From assembly GCA_035943935.1 (NCBI GenBank), contig DASZBR010000007.1, forward strand, positions 19,606 through 83,605: 64,000 bases of DNA. Direction: 5' to 3'. A program made the translations under genes and the position numbers. Below, one piece after another: positions 16,483-24,963 of the stretch. The stretch comes from DASZBR01 sp035943935 (lineage in GTDB: Bacteria > Pseudomonadota > Gammaproteobacteria > DASZBR01). The notes under the pieces are model-generated. The model saw only the letters and a program-made list of their open reading frames with translations, ran no database searches and was not told the origin of the DNA. How positions within the stretch are numbered: the stretch's first letter is position 1; each line of letters begins with the position of its first letter.

Positions 16483-17633
16483 GTTATATTCTATTATGTT
16501 TTTGTCTCAGTGGTGTACTTGCGTGCAGTTATGCGCGTTTTTTCGACGGCAGCGCAATGTCCCCTCCGTCATCCGAATGGCAGCGTTTTCTCAAAGCCTA
16601 TGCCATTATCAAAACACATTATTATAAACCTGTCGCAGATGAGAAGCTTATTGATGATGCGATTAATGGCATGCTGCAGGGATTAGATCCTCACTCCATG
16701 TATCTGGATAAAAAAGATTTATCGATGATTACCCAGCTCACAACCGGCAAATTCAGTGGAATTGGCATTGAAGTCTTACCTGAAGTAGATAATCTAAAAG
16801 TGATTACTCCCTTAGATGGAAGTCCGGCACAAAAAGCGGGACTCTTACCGGGCGATGAAATTATTGCGATTGATGATACGTCGGTAGAAGCACTATCTTT
16901 TCGTGAAGCCATTGAAGCCTTGCGTGGCCCTGCAAATTCCAGCGTAAAATTGACCATGGCACGTGCAGGAATGGATAAACCGTTTACCGTCACGGTGACA
17001 AGACGCGACATTACGCCACAAAATATTAAGAGTCGCTTGATCAAACCGAATATGGGTTATGTACGCATTTCGACATTTCAAAAAAATACGCCACAAGAAA
17101 CTGCAGCCACTATTAACCAATTAACCCAAACAAATCACGGCCCGTTAAAAAGCTTGATTTTAGATTTACGCAATAATCCAGGTGGTATTTTGCAAAGTGC
17201 AACAGGCGTTGCCGATCTTTTCTTAGATTACAAAACATTGGGTAAAAATCATTTAATTGTGTATAGCAAAAATAGACAGGGTGAAATAGTTTATTCCGCG
17301 AAAGCCGATGATGCTGATATTTTAAACAACATCCCCATGATTATATTGATTAACAAGGGCTCAGCGTCGGGTTCTGAAATTGTTGCAGGAGCACTGCGGG
17401 ATCATCATCGCGCGAAATTAGTGGGTATGCGAACGTTTGGGAAAGGTTCTGTGCAAACGGTCATACCATTAGGCGAAGATGCGATAAAGTTAACCACAGC
17501 GCTGTATTACACCCCAGATGGCAAATTAATTGATCACATTGGCATTGCACCGGATGTTGAAGTAAAGATGGTTCCGTACAGTAAGCCGGATGTGCAGTTG
17601 GAGAGAGCAGTGAAGTTGATGTCATCCCCGTAG
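16467..17633 (+). CDS. ctpA: S41 C-terminal processing peptidase
   Basis: 388 residues. A lipoprotein-type signal (LCFCLSGVLAC, Cys20) suggests membrane anchoring in the periplasm. A PDZ domain spans about residues 95-175 (GIGIEVLPEVDNLKVITPLDGSPA, GLLPGDEIIAIDD). The S41 catalytic domain follows: LDLRNNPGG, then INKGSASGSEIVAGALRDH with the catalytic Ser, and TFGKGSVQ with the Lys. Such proteases trim C-termini of envelope proteins. The gpmI-ctp order is common in gammaproteobacteria. Confidence 0.92.
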   Translation: MRRILSYILLCFCLSGVLACSYARFFDGSAMSPPSSEWQRFLKAYAIIKTHYYKPVADEKLIDDAINGMLQGLDPHSMYLDKKDLSMITQLTTGKFSGIGIEVLPEVDNLKVITPLDGSPAQKAGLLPGDEIIAIDDTSVEALSFREAIEALRGPANSSVKLTMARAGMDKPFTVTVTRRDITPQNIKSRLIKPNMGYVRISTFQKNTPQETAATINQLTQTNHGPLKSLILDLRNNPGGILQSATGVADLFLDYKTLGKNHLIVYSKNRQGEIVYSAKADDADILNNIPMIILINKGSASGSEIVAGALRDHHRAKLVGMRTFGKGSVQTVIPLGEDAIKLTTALYYTPDGKLIDHIGIAPDVEVKMVPYSKPDVQLERAVKLMSSP

Positions 17634-17639
17634 GGGCGA

Positions 17640-17652
17640 TGCCTTGCAGGCA
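17640..17652. repeat. Short inverted repeat after ctpA
   Basis: TGCCT-TGC-AGGCA lies seven bases after the ctpA stop, within TAGGGGCGATGCC, a sequence type resembling dispersed REP-like elements (compare 7368-7388). It sits between two convergent genes but has no T-tract, so terminator activity is doubtful. Confidence 0.35.
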
Positions 17653-17686
17653 GCAAACCATGCATCGACTTGCGAGGGTTCTCCCA

Positions 17687-18934
17687 CTACGTAGTTTTCT
17701 CAAGCTTATTAATATTAATTTCAATAACCTTTATAACTTTATCTATAACAGGATTATATAAACCCTTATCTTTAAGCTCATTTTTTTCAATCACGATAGC
17801 TTTTTTCATCTCCTGACATAAATGTTTTATTAAATTTATCATTGAAATATATCGATATCCTGACGTCTCACAAAGCTGTTCCCAATGCCTGGCTAAAACG
17901 TGATCTGCATCGTATTTACTACCGATTTTCATGGCCATCTTTGAGGTCAAATTATCATAAACACGTGTACTCACCGTATCGTATAACGGTGCCAATCGAA
18001 TATGAGACGGTGCATGATGTAACAATGAAAAGTTTTTCGCATGTGCGTCCATATTGCCAATTAAATAATTAAACACAATTGCTTCAGCCAATTTATTGCG
18101 ATCGACTGCAGCCTGAGTCGTTTGTTTTAATAAATCAAAACAGGCATTTACTCCCGGACCACCTTCATTTTCATATTTATTCGAAGTAATAATTGACAAT
18201 GCCTGACAGAAATCTTCTTGATGAATACGCTGAATTTTTCCATCAGTGATATGTCTGTCATAACGTTCAACCAATAAAAAAACAATATCTTTTATTTTAC
18301 GTAATTCAACATTTGAAACAGAAAGCCCAATTCTTTTTGCGATCTTCAAACAAAAATATTCATTTTCCGCCAAGCCTGAATAATAGGGCGATGTCGGTTT
18401 CAAAATATGTGTCGTCGGACAACCGTCTTTTGGAAAAGCAATGTGATTATCAATAAGACATACTGCCGCTTTATCTTGTACACCCGCCAGTGATAATCGA
18501 AGCCCTTCTACATCAATAAATAAGGGTCGCGTATGCAATGCTTTGATATGCACATAAAGCTCATCGTCTGAAATTTTTGTTCCTTCCAGCGAAACAGAAC
18601 GTTGAGAAACAACAGCTTCATCGGTTGAATGACAAGAAATAGCACCTGCACAATCGTAACCAATGGCTTTTAATAAGCCGAAACTGTTATTTGGGCTTAC
18701 GCCATATTTTTTACCAATAATTCTTCTTGCGGTTTCGCTTTCAGGCAAAAGTCCGCCAAAAAATGCTTCGCAATGTTCTTCACCATAAGGTTCTTCACGA
18801 ACAGGCATGCCAATTGAAATCGGTATTGCAGATGCACTGCCATAATTAAAAACTTTTTTACCTGAGTTTTCTTGTTCCAGTATTCCAACGGGTTCACCGT
18901 ACAATCGAATCGACAGCTGATTTTTTTTCATCAT
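17687..18934 (-). CDS. hipA: HipA-family serine/threonine kinase toxin
   Basis: 415 residues. HipA N-terminal couple domain: MPVREEPYGEEHCEAFFGGLLPES. The kinase core has RLSLAGVQDKAAV, FPKDGCPTTHILKPT, ERYDR, the catalytic loop NYLIGNMDAHAKNFSLL (Asp and Asn present) and the metal-binding LAPLYDTVST. HipA toxins phosphorylate targets such as glutamyl-tRNA synthetase and induce growth arrest. The ATG overlaps the hipB stop by four bases, so the antitoxin is translated first. All key kinase residues are intact, so the toxin is probably active. Confidence 0.93.
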   Translation of the reverse strand: MMKKNQLSIRLYGEPVGILEQENSGKKVFNYGSASAIPISIGMPVREEPYGEEHCEAFFGGLLPESETARRIIGKKYGVSPNNSFGLLKAIGYDCAGAISCHSTDEAVVSQRSVSLEGTKISDDELYVHIKALHTRPLFIDVEGLRLSLAGVQDKAAVCLIDNHIAFPKDGCPTTHILKPTSPYYSGLAENEYFCLKIAKRIGLSVSNVELRKIKDIVFLLVERYDRHITDGKIQRIHQEDFCQALSIITSNKYENEGGPGVNACFDLLKQTTQAAVDRNKLAEAIVFNYLIGNMDAHAKNFSLLHHAPSHIRLAPLYDTVSTRVYDNLTSKMAMKIGSKYDADHVLARHWEQLCETSGYRYISMINLIKHLCQEMKKAIVIEKNELKDKGLYNPVIDKVIKVIEININKLEKTT

Positions 18935-19182
18935 GATTTACGCTCCTTTTTTTCCGATTTTTCTGAAATTTCTGGAGGCAAAATTGCCTCGAATTTAATT
19001 CCTAACATTTGTGCAATTAAGAGTGATTTTTCAAGTTGGCATGTAACTTTTCCCTTCTCAAGTTCGCGTATAAAACGCTCGCCAACATTAGATGCTGCCG
19101 AAAGTTGGGATTGAGTAAGCCCGGCTGCTTTCCGAGCCTTTAAGATGAGCTCACCAAATTGTTTAGCTGTGATAACCCTCAT
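18931..19182 (-). CDS. hipB: HipB-family XRE antitoxin
   Basis: 83 residues with an XRE helix-turn-helix (GLTQSQLSAASNVGERFIRELEKGK) followed by a beta-lid-like LLIAQMLGIKFEAIL and a basic C-terminal tail (EKSEKKERKS). It neutralises HipA and represses the operon. Putative half-sites CCCGAT/ATCGGG lie just upstream (19195-19251). Confidence 0.92.
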   Translation of the reverse strand: MRVITAKQFGELILKARKAAGLTQSQLSAASNVGERFIRELEKGKVTCQLEKSLLIAQMLGIKFEAILPPEISEKSEKKERKS

Positions 19183-19194
19183 AAAAACGTCCTT

Positions 19195-19251
19195 ATCGGG
19201 ATGTTATGAGAGATTATAGCCTAATTTTCGCAAAAAACAACCCGATCGGGT
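19195..19251. promoter_or_regulatory. Putative HipB operators
   Basis: ATCGGG at 19195-19200 and a perfect 12-base palindrome ACCCGATCGGGT at 19240-19251 together give three copies of the half-site CCCGAT/ATCGGG in the 70 bases upstream of hipB. The outer sites are about 50 bases apart, compatible with several HipB dimers on the promoter. Confidence 0.55.
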
Positions 19252-19284
19252 CTATATCGTAATTGCAAGGGGGTCTTTGTGAGA

Positions 19285-19306
19285 AAACGTCCCGAAAGGG
19301 ACGTTT
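19285..19306 (-). terminator. Terminator after waaA-pncA
   Basis: A perfect 9-base stem AAACGTCCC / GGGACGTTT with a 4-base loop (GAAA on the plus strand). On the minus strand it directly follows the fused waaA-pncA stop and continues into TTTTCTC, a short T-run. It also separates this operon from the divergent hip promoter region. Confidence 0.7.
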
Positions 19307-21155
19307 ATAAAAGTTCTCTCGAGTGAATTATCTTCGCACCCGCCTTCTTCATTTCTTCAAATGCAGATTGTGAATCTCCAATCGCACGACAGCCATCTTC
19401 TATAACATTGACTTCATAACCTAACTTACAGGCATCTAACACAGAATACTTTACGCAGTAATCTGTCGCTAAACCCATAATATAAATATCCGTAATACCC
19501 AGCGTTTTTAAATAATCATCCAATTCTGTTTTGTGTTCATGGGCATTGTCAAAAAAAGCACTGTAACTATCGATCTCAACTTGCGTACCCTTGTAAATAA
19601 TCTTTTGGATTTTTTGTGTGTTTAAGCCATCAACGAATTGCGAACCAAACGAATCTTGCACACAGTGAACGGGCCATAAATTCACAAAACTAAAATGATT
19701 TTCAGGATGCCAATCTTTCGACGCAATCACAATATCGAATTTTTCCTGTAATTGATTGGCAATGGGAACAACCTCATCTCCACCGGCAGCGCCTAACGAT
19801 CCCGTCGGCATAAAATCATTTTGTATATCAACCAAAATTAACGCTTTTTTAGTATTTTTTTTGTCTTTGGTATTATCACCACTGATTAATGCTTCAATTA
19901 ACTTTAATTGTTTTTCTGAAGCACCACGATTTTTAGCGATAACGACTTCGCCCCGTTTTCCTACCGCCTCTCTTTTACGGTGATCGTTTAATAATCCTAA
20001 TACGGCATTCGCTAAACTATCCACGTCTTTCACTTTAATCAGCGCTTCTGCATCGGATAATAATTTATCTATCTGAGCAAAATTATATAAAGATTCGCCG
20101 GTAATAACGGGTAACCCCAACGCTGCTGGCTCAAGGACATTATGCCCACCACGGATAATTAAACTGCCGCCTACAAAAGCAATATCTGATGCGGCATACA
20201 TCAACACTAATTCACCCATCGTATCGCCAATGTAAATTTTCGTATCAGGCGAGGGAACTTCACCCAAACTGCGACGACACGTTTTAAATCCATGTGAAAC
20301 ACATAAATCGATAACATCCTTTGCGCGCTCTGGATGACGCGGCACTAAAATTAATAACACATCGGGATCTTGTGATGAAATTCTCTTAAACGCTTGTAGG
20401 ATAATTTCCTCTTCGCCTTCATGTGTACTCGCGGCGATAAAAACAGGGCGCTTGCTATCCCAAGAATCACGCAAAGCTTTTGCTTTTTGGATTAATTCGG
20501 GACTGATGGAAATATCAAATTTTACAGTCCCTGTTACATGTAATTTCTCAGGACTTAATCCTAATTTAATAAATCGATCGCCATCTTGTTGATTCTGCAC
20601 CGCAACCGTACTCAACTGATTCAGCATATCTTTGGTTGCATTGCCAAAACGGCCATAACCTTTCGCTGATTTTTCAGATAGCCTGGCATTGATCAATATA
20701 ATGGGAATATTTTTTTGTGAGCATTTAGCCAACATATTTGGCCATAATTCCGTTTCCATAATAATTAATAATTTTGGATTAATTTTTTTGAGGAATCGAT
20801 TCCATAAATGGGGCAAATCATACGGCGCATACATATGCGAAACTAAATCGCCCAATTGTTTTTTGATTTGTGCTGAGCCTGATGGCGTCATGCCTGTGAC
20901 TAATACGGGAATATTAGGATAAAGCTGCTTTAATTTTTTAATGAGTGGGAGAGCCGCGAGCGTTTCACCCACAGAAACACAGTGCCACCAAATGCAGTTT
21001 GATTGAATATTTTCAGGAACGTATCCCAAACGCTCCGACCAACGCTTGGCATAATTCGGATCGCGACGTGAACGCCATAATAATCTCAACCAGACGAAAG
21101 GCAATCCGACATAAAATAAAATACTGTACAACATTCTCATCAGGAAACACCTCAC
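19305..21155 (-). CDS. waaA: Fused Kdo transferase (WaaA) and nicotinamidase (PncA)
   Basis: 616 residues in one uninterrupted frame. Residues 1-425 are a complete WaaA/KdtA: N-terminal membrane anchor, catalytic-type Glu64 in HCVSVGETLAALPL, METELWPN, PRHPER and RGGHNVLEPAALG. It transfers Kdo to lipid A precursor at the inner membrane. After a hydrophilic linker (SGDNTKDKKNTKK) residues 438-616 are a complete nicotinamidase: Asp443 in LVDIQNDF, metal-binding DWHPENH (481-487), Lys522 in YKGTQ and nucleophile Cys567 in TDYCVKYS. That domain converts nicotinamide to nicotinate for NAD salvage. No internal RBS marks a separate pncA. It ends an operon behind the GT87 genes. Confidence 0.92.
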   Translation of the reverse strand: MRCFLMRMLYSILFYVGLPFVWLRLLWRSRRDPNYAKRWSERLGYVPENIQSNCIWWHCVSVGETLAALPLIKKLKQLYPNIPVLVTGMTPSGSAQIKKQLGDLVSHMYAPYDLPHLWNRFLKKINPKLLIIMETELWPNMLAKCSQKNIPIILINARLSEKSAKGYGRFGNATKDMLNQLSTVAVQNQQDGDRFIKLGLSPEKLHVTGTVKFDISISPELIQKAKALRDSWDSKRPVFIAASTHEGEEEIILQAFKRISSQDPDVLLILVPRHPERAKDVIDLCVSHGFKTCRRSLGEVPSPDTKIYIGDTMGELVLMYAASDIAFVGGSLIIRGGHNVLEPAALGLPVITGESLYNFAQIDKLLSDAEALIKVKDVDSLANAVLGLLNDHRKREAVGKRGEVVIAKNRGASEKQLKLIEALISGDNTKDKKNTKKALILVDIQNDFMPTGSLGAAGGDEVVPIANQLQEKFDIVIASKDWHPENHFSFVNLWPVHCVQDSFGSQFVDGLNTQKIQKIIYKGTQVEIDSYSAFFDNAHEHKTELDDYLKTLGITDIYIMGLATDYCVKYSVLDACKLGYEVNVIEDGCRAIGDSQSAFEEMKKAGAKIIHSRELL

Positions 21156-21164
21156 TGTATTACT

Positions 21165-22433
21165 TTAAAAAGTTAAGCTAACAAAATTAATCACCATGGT
21201 TGCTAACGAAGGGAGAAAAATTAACGCATAAATAACGCCCCATAATGCAGGCGCAAATCTTCGCTGTTCTGGATACGATTTTCTCAACAACACCAATAAA
21301 CCCAACAAAATATAAAAGCCTACCCCACCCACCCAAAATATTTGCGACGTCGTCCATATATCTGCGGCTTTTACTAAATGCGGTATTTTCGTACTGAACA
21401 ATAATAAAAGACACGCGGCTAAATGTACCCAGTCATTTTTCTCAGAAACAATCACCAAATAGGGAATCAGTAAAAGCGGAAAATAATAAATCCATGCCAA
21501 CGGGGATAACAATAACATCGCGACCAATACAAGCGAAAATCCCCGGTCAAATTGTTGCTTGCTCCCTTTTCGCCATACCCATATCAAATACGCACCCAAT
21601 ACGCCTGAACACAGGAGGGTAAACACCTTCGCAAGATAAGGCGCATAAATAAAGGGTACGTTTTGCTCAGCATCGGAAAAAAGTCGCATAAAGAAACCAT
21701 AAAACGACACATTCCAGCTATCCGCGTACCAAAAAATTCCCTTCAAACTTCCATAATAAGAACTGTATGACGCAAACCCAAATACCCCTCCCCCTATCAA
21801 AACTGTCACTAACAGCGACAATAACGCAACGCCTAACAGCCGGAAGCGTTTTTGGCATAGAAAATACACGAGAAATAAACCGCAAAATAATTTCAGTGCA
21901 CACGCTAAACCAATACAGATCCCCGCCGGAATATCTTTATTTTCTCGAGCAAATAGCCACGCCAATACAATGGGCACCAGCAAGACAGCAGAAGCTTCGC
22001 CATAAATTAACGTTTCTACATTCGGAAAATAGACTAAAAATAAAGCCAAAATAGGTAAGGTATAACGATGCCATTGCGGAAACGGTCTCAGTGCAAGATA
22101 AGCGCCCCCCAACATGCACATCACGGAAATCATATTCCAGATGACATAAGCCTGAGCATAATTAACGATATAAAGCGGTAATAGCGGCAACATCATAAAA
22201 GGCGCATTTAAATTCGCCGTCACTTTGAGATAAGTCGACGCTCCGCCTTTCACAATAATGGGACTATAAATATCCTGTCCTGAAAAATAAAATAAAACAG
22301 ACTGATAGAGCCTAAAAAAATCAGATGCCCCATAAGAAGCGCCAGCGATCACCGCACGCTCAAAAAAAACCACAATGGCCATAACAATTAACATCGCTGA
22401 AATCAGAAGCAAACTGATGCGCTTCAATGACAT
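21165..22433 (-). CDS. GT87-type membrane glycosyltransferase, copy 5
   Basis: 422 residues with about ten transmembrane helices. It matches the GT87/DUF2029 pattern: SDFFRLYQSVLFYFSGQDIY, ANLNAPFMMLPLLPLYIVNYAQAYVIWN, YLALRPFPQWHRYTLPI and a late LLLSPLAWIYYFPLLLIPYL. GT87 enzymes use polyprenyl-phosphate sugars, typically mannose, on the outer face of the inner membrane. Last of five tandem paralogues; its C-terminus (VSLTF) differs from the Cys-His ending of the others. The acceptor is unknown; waaA follows 9 bases later. Confidence 0.8.
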   Translation of the reverse strand: MSLKRISLLLISAMLIVMAIVVFFERAVIAGASYGASDFFRLYQSVLFYFSGQDIYSPIIVKGGASTYLKVTANLNAPFMMLPLLPLYIVNYAQAYVIWNMISVMCMLGGAYLALRPFPQWHRYTLPILALFLVYFPNVETLIYGEASAVLLVPIVLAWLFARENKDIPAGICIGLACALKLFCGLFLVYFLCQKRFRLLGVALLSLLVTVLIGGGVFGFASYSSYYGSLKGIFWYADSWNVSFYGFFMRLFSDAEQNVPFIYAPYLAKVFTLLCSGVLGAYLIWVWRKGSKQQFDRGFSLVLVAMLLLSPLAWIYYFPLLLIPYLVIVSEKNDWVHLAACLLLLFSTKIPHLVKAADIWTTSQIFWVGGVGFYILLGLLVLLRKSYPEQRRFAPALWGVIYALIFLPSLATMVINFVSLTF

Positions 22434-23674
22434 GCCATTATCCCTCTAAAGATAGCCCCTAATGATATCAAGGATGGGACAAAAATAACGATATAAATGA
22501 CACACCACAGATTTTCAGAAATGGCATATTTTTCAGAACGCCTTACGCCATAAGAAACCAGACAGAGTAATCCTAACAGACCCAATAACACATAAAACCC
22601 CAGTCCCCCCCACATAAAAATCTGTTTCATTGTGTTGATCTGGTTTGGCACTAAAATCCCCGACGTTTGTGTGCTCATCAGTAATAGAAAACACGCCGCT
22701 AAATGTGTCCAGGTATTTCCTTCTTCTACTAAAACCACATAGGGAATCAGTAATAACGGGAAATAGTAAACCCATCCTAAGGGCGACAATAACAACATCG
22801 ACACTATCACCAGGGAAAATCCATTATCAAATTTTTGACGGCCCCACTTTATCCAAAGTCCTATTAAGCAAACCATCAACACCACAGAACAAAGCACCGT
22901 AAAAATAGTCGTGAAGTAAGGCGCGACGACAACAGGCACATTGCCTTCCGCATTGGAAAAAAGTCGTGTGAAAAAACCATAAAAAGACGCATTCCAACTC
23001 GACGCATACCACGTAATATGATGTAAAACCGTGTGATACGACACAAAAGACTGTAGGCCAAACACATAAACACTGATTAAAAAAGCCATTATCATCGTCG
23101 CGAGCGCAGTCAACACAAGTCTCACCCGTTTTAGACATAAAAAATAAATCAAAAATAATCCAAAGAATAATTTCAGCGCGCACAAAAACCCAATGAGAAC
23201 ACCAGCGGAATAATCGTTGCCTTTCCGTGCCAACAACCACGCAAACACTAAAAAAACTAACAGTATCGGCGTAATTTGGCCACAGGCCAGCGTCGATGAA
23301 TTCGGCAGATAAATACTGAACAGTGCCATAAGGGGTAATGTATTTTTATGCCATTGCGGAAAAGGCCTTAATGCAAAATAAGCCCCAAGCAGAACAGATA
23401 AGATTAATATCACATTCCACACTTGTGATGCCTGGGCATAATTAAATACATGAAATGGCAACAAAAATAACAGTAGAAAGGGTGTATTCAAATTATTATC
23501 CGCGCTATAGATATTCTGCCCGGAATAATAAAACAAGGTTGACTGGTACATCTTAAAAAAATCAGATACGCCGTAATAATAGCCTGACAAAACCGCTAGT
23601 TTAAAATACGCGACCATCATGACACACAGCACCAACCCTGAAATTGAAAGCAAACTGATGCGCTTCAATGACAT
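22424..23674 (-). CDS. GT87-type membrane glycosyltransferase, copy 4
   Basis: 416 residues, multi-spanning, paralogous to its neighbours: MSLKRISLLSIS start, SDFFKMYQSTLFYYSGQNIY, YFALRPFPQWHKNTLPLMALF, ALKLFFGLFLIYFLCLKR and LLLSPLGWVYYFPLLLIPY. The periplasmic loop after GQNIY is shorter than in copies 1-3, going straight to DNNLNTPF. It starts within the 10-base overlap with copy 3 and ends ...MACH. Substrate unknown. Confidence 0.8.
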   Translation of the reverse strand: MSLKRISLLSISGLVLCVMMVAYFKLAVLSGYYYGVSDFFKMYQSTLFYYSGQNIYSADNNLNTPFLLLFLLPFHVFNYAQASQVWNVILILSVLLGAYFALRPFPQWHKNTLPLMALFSIYLPNSSTLACGQITPILLVFLVFAWLLARKGNDYSAGVLIGFLCALKLFFGLFLIYFLCLKRVRLVLTALATMIMAFLISVYVFGLQSFVSYHTVLHHITWYASSWNASFYGFFTRLFSNAEGNVPVVVAPYFTTIFTVLCSVVLMVCLIGLWIKWGRQKFDNGFSLVIVSMLLLSPLGWVYYFPLLLIPYVVLVEEGNTWTHLAACFLLLMSTQTSGILVPNQINTMKQIFMWGGLGFYVLLGLLGLLCLVSYGVRRSEKYAISENLWCVIYIVIFVPSLISLGAIFRGIMACH

Positions 23675-24963
23675 GCCATGATCCCTCTAAAAATAGCGCC
23701 CAATGATATCAAGGAGGGAATAAAAATGACGATATAAATTACATACCACAGACTTTCAGAAATAGTGTCTTGCTCAGAACGCTTGACGCCAAAAGCAACT
23801 AGACTCAGCAATCCCAACAGACCTAATAATACATAAAACCCCACGCCTCCTGCTACAAAAATCTGCGTAAGCGTTTTGATTTGCGCAGGTCTCAAAAAAT
23901 TTCCGGTCAGTGTACTCAACCACAATAAAAAACATGCCGCTAAATGGGTCCCCATATTTCCCTCTTCGACCAACACCAAATAGGGAATCAGTAATAAGGG
24001 AAAATAATAGACCCATCCTAAGGGCGACAATAACAGCATAGAAATGATGACGAGCGAAAATCCAGTATCAAATTTTTGATCGCCCCCTTTTTTCCAGATC
24101 CAGATGAGCGTTCCCATCAATACGACAGAACAACCTGTTGTAAAAATATTGGCTAAATAAGGCGCGAGTATTAAGGGCGTATTTCCCTCCACATTCGAAA
24201 AAAGCCGCAAGAAAAACCCATGAAAAGAAACGTTCCAGGTAATGCCATACCAATATATAGAACTTAAGATTACATGGTAAGAAAAGTAGGAGTTGAATCC
24301 AAATACAAAACCGCCCAATAAAAAAGCGAGTATGAATACAATAAGTGCAGCCAAGAGTAATCTCATGCGCTTAAGACATAAAAAATAAATTAAAAATAAT
24401 CCACAAAATAATTTTATCGCACACGCAAAGCCAATCAACATTCCCGCAGAAATATCATGATTTTTTCGTGCTAATAACCACGCGCCCGCTACAATAACTA
24501 ATAACATGGCACCTATTTCACCACAGGCGAGATTCTGAGAATTAGGCAAATACAAAGCAAATAACGCAATAATAGGCAAAGTATTTTTATGCCATTGCGG
24601 AAACGGTCTTAACGCAAGCCATCCTCCCAAAAAAATACAGGCGACTGAAATCGCATTCCACAATTGAAACGCTCTGGCATAATTAAAATAGTGTAATGAC
24701 AATAAAAGCAGCGTAAAAAACGGCGTACTTAAATTCCCATCTGATCGCACCCACACTGAAATCACCGGCGTTACGATCGCCGCAAAAGTATTGTTGTACA
24801 GATCCTGGCCCGAGAAATAAAATAAAACAGACTCATAAAATTTATAAAAATCCGTGAGGCCATGTGATTCTGATGAAATCAGGGTACGCTTGAAATAGAC
24901 CACGAGTGTGAAAAAAATAATACCGAGGGAAAATAGGGATACACTCAGGCGGGTCAATGACAT
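23665..24963 (-). CDS. GT87-type membrane glycosyltransferase, copy 3
   Basis: 432 residues with the same topology and motifs as the other copies: LTDFYKFYESVLFYFSGQDLY, a loop with DGNLSTPFFTLLLLSLHYFNYARAFQLWN, WLALRPFPQWHKNTLPI and LLLSPLGWVYYFPLLLIPYL. It shares the C-terminal SLISLGAIFRGIMACH with copy 4, pointing to a recent duplication or gene conversion between copies 3 and 4. Start and stop overlap neighbours by 10 bases each. Confidence 0.8.
   Translation of the reverse strand: MSLTRLSVSLFSLGIIFFTLVVYFKRTLISSESHGLTDFYKFYESVLFYFSGQDLYNNTFAAIVTPVISVWVRSDGNLSTPFFTLLLLSLHYFNYARAFQLWNAISVACIFLGGWLALRPFPQWHKNTLPIIALFALYLPNSQNLACGEIGAMLLVIVAGAWLLARKNHDISAGMLIGFACAIKLFCGLFLIYFLCLKRMRLLLAALIVFILAFLLGGFVFGFNSYFSYHVILSSIYWYGITWNVSFHGFFLRLFSNVEGNTPLILAPYLANIFTTGCSVVLMGTLIWIWKKGGDQKFDTGFSLVIISMLLLSPLGWVYYFPLLLIPYLVLVEEGNMGTHLAACFLLWLSTLTGNFLRPAQIKTLTQIFVAGGVGFYVLLGLLGLLSLVAFGVKRSEQDTISESLWYVIYIVIFIPSLISLGAIFRGIMACH

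Noticed and set aside
19305..21155. Frameshift or missed stop joining waaA and pncA
   Set aside because: There is one continuous frame, both domains are complete and a normal hydrophilic linker joins them; an assembly error cannot be excluded but nothing in the sequence indicates it.
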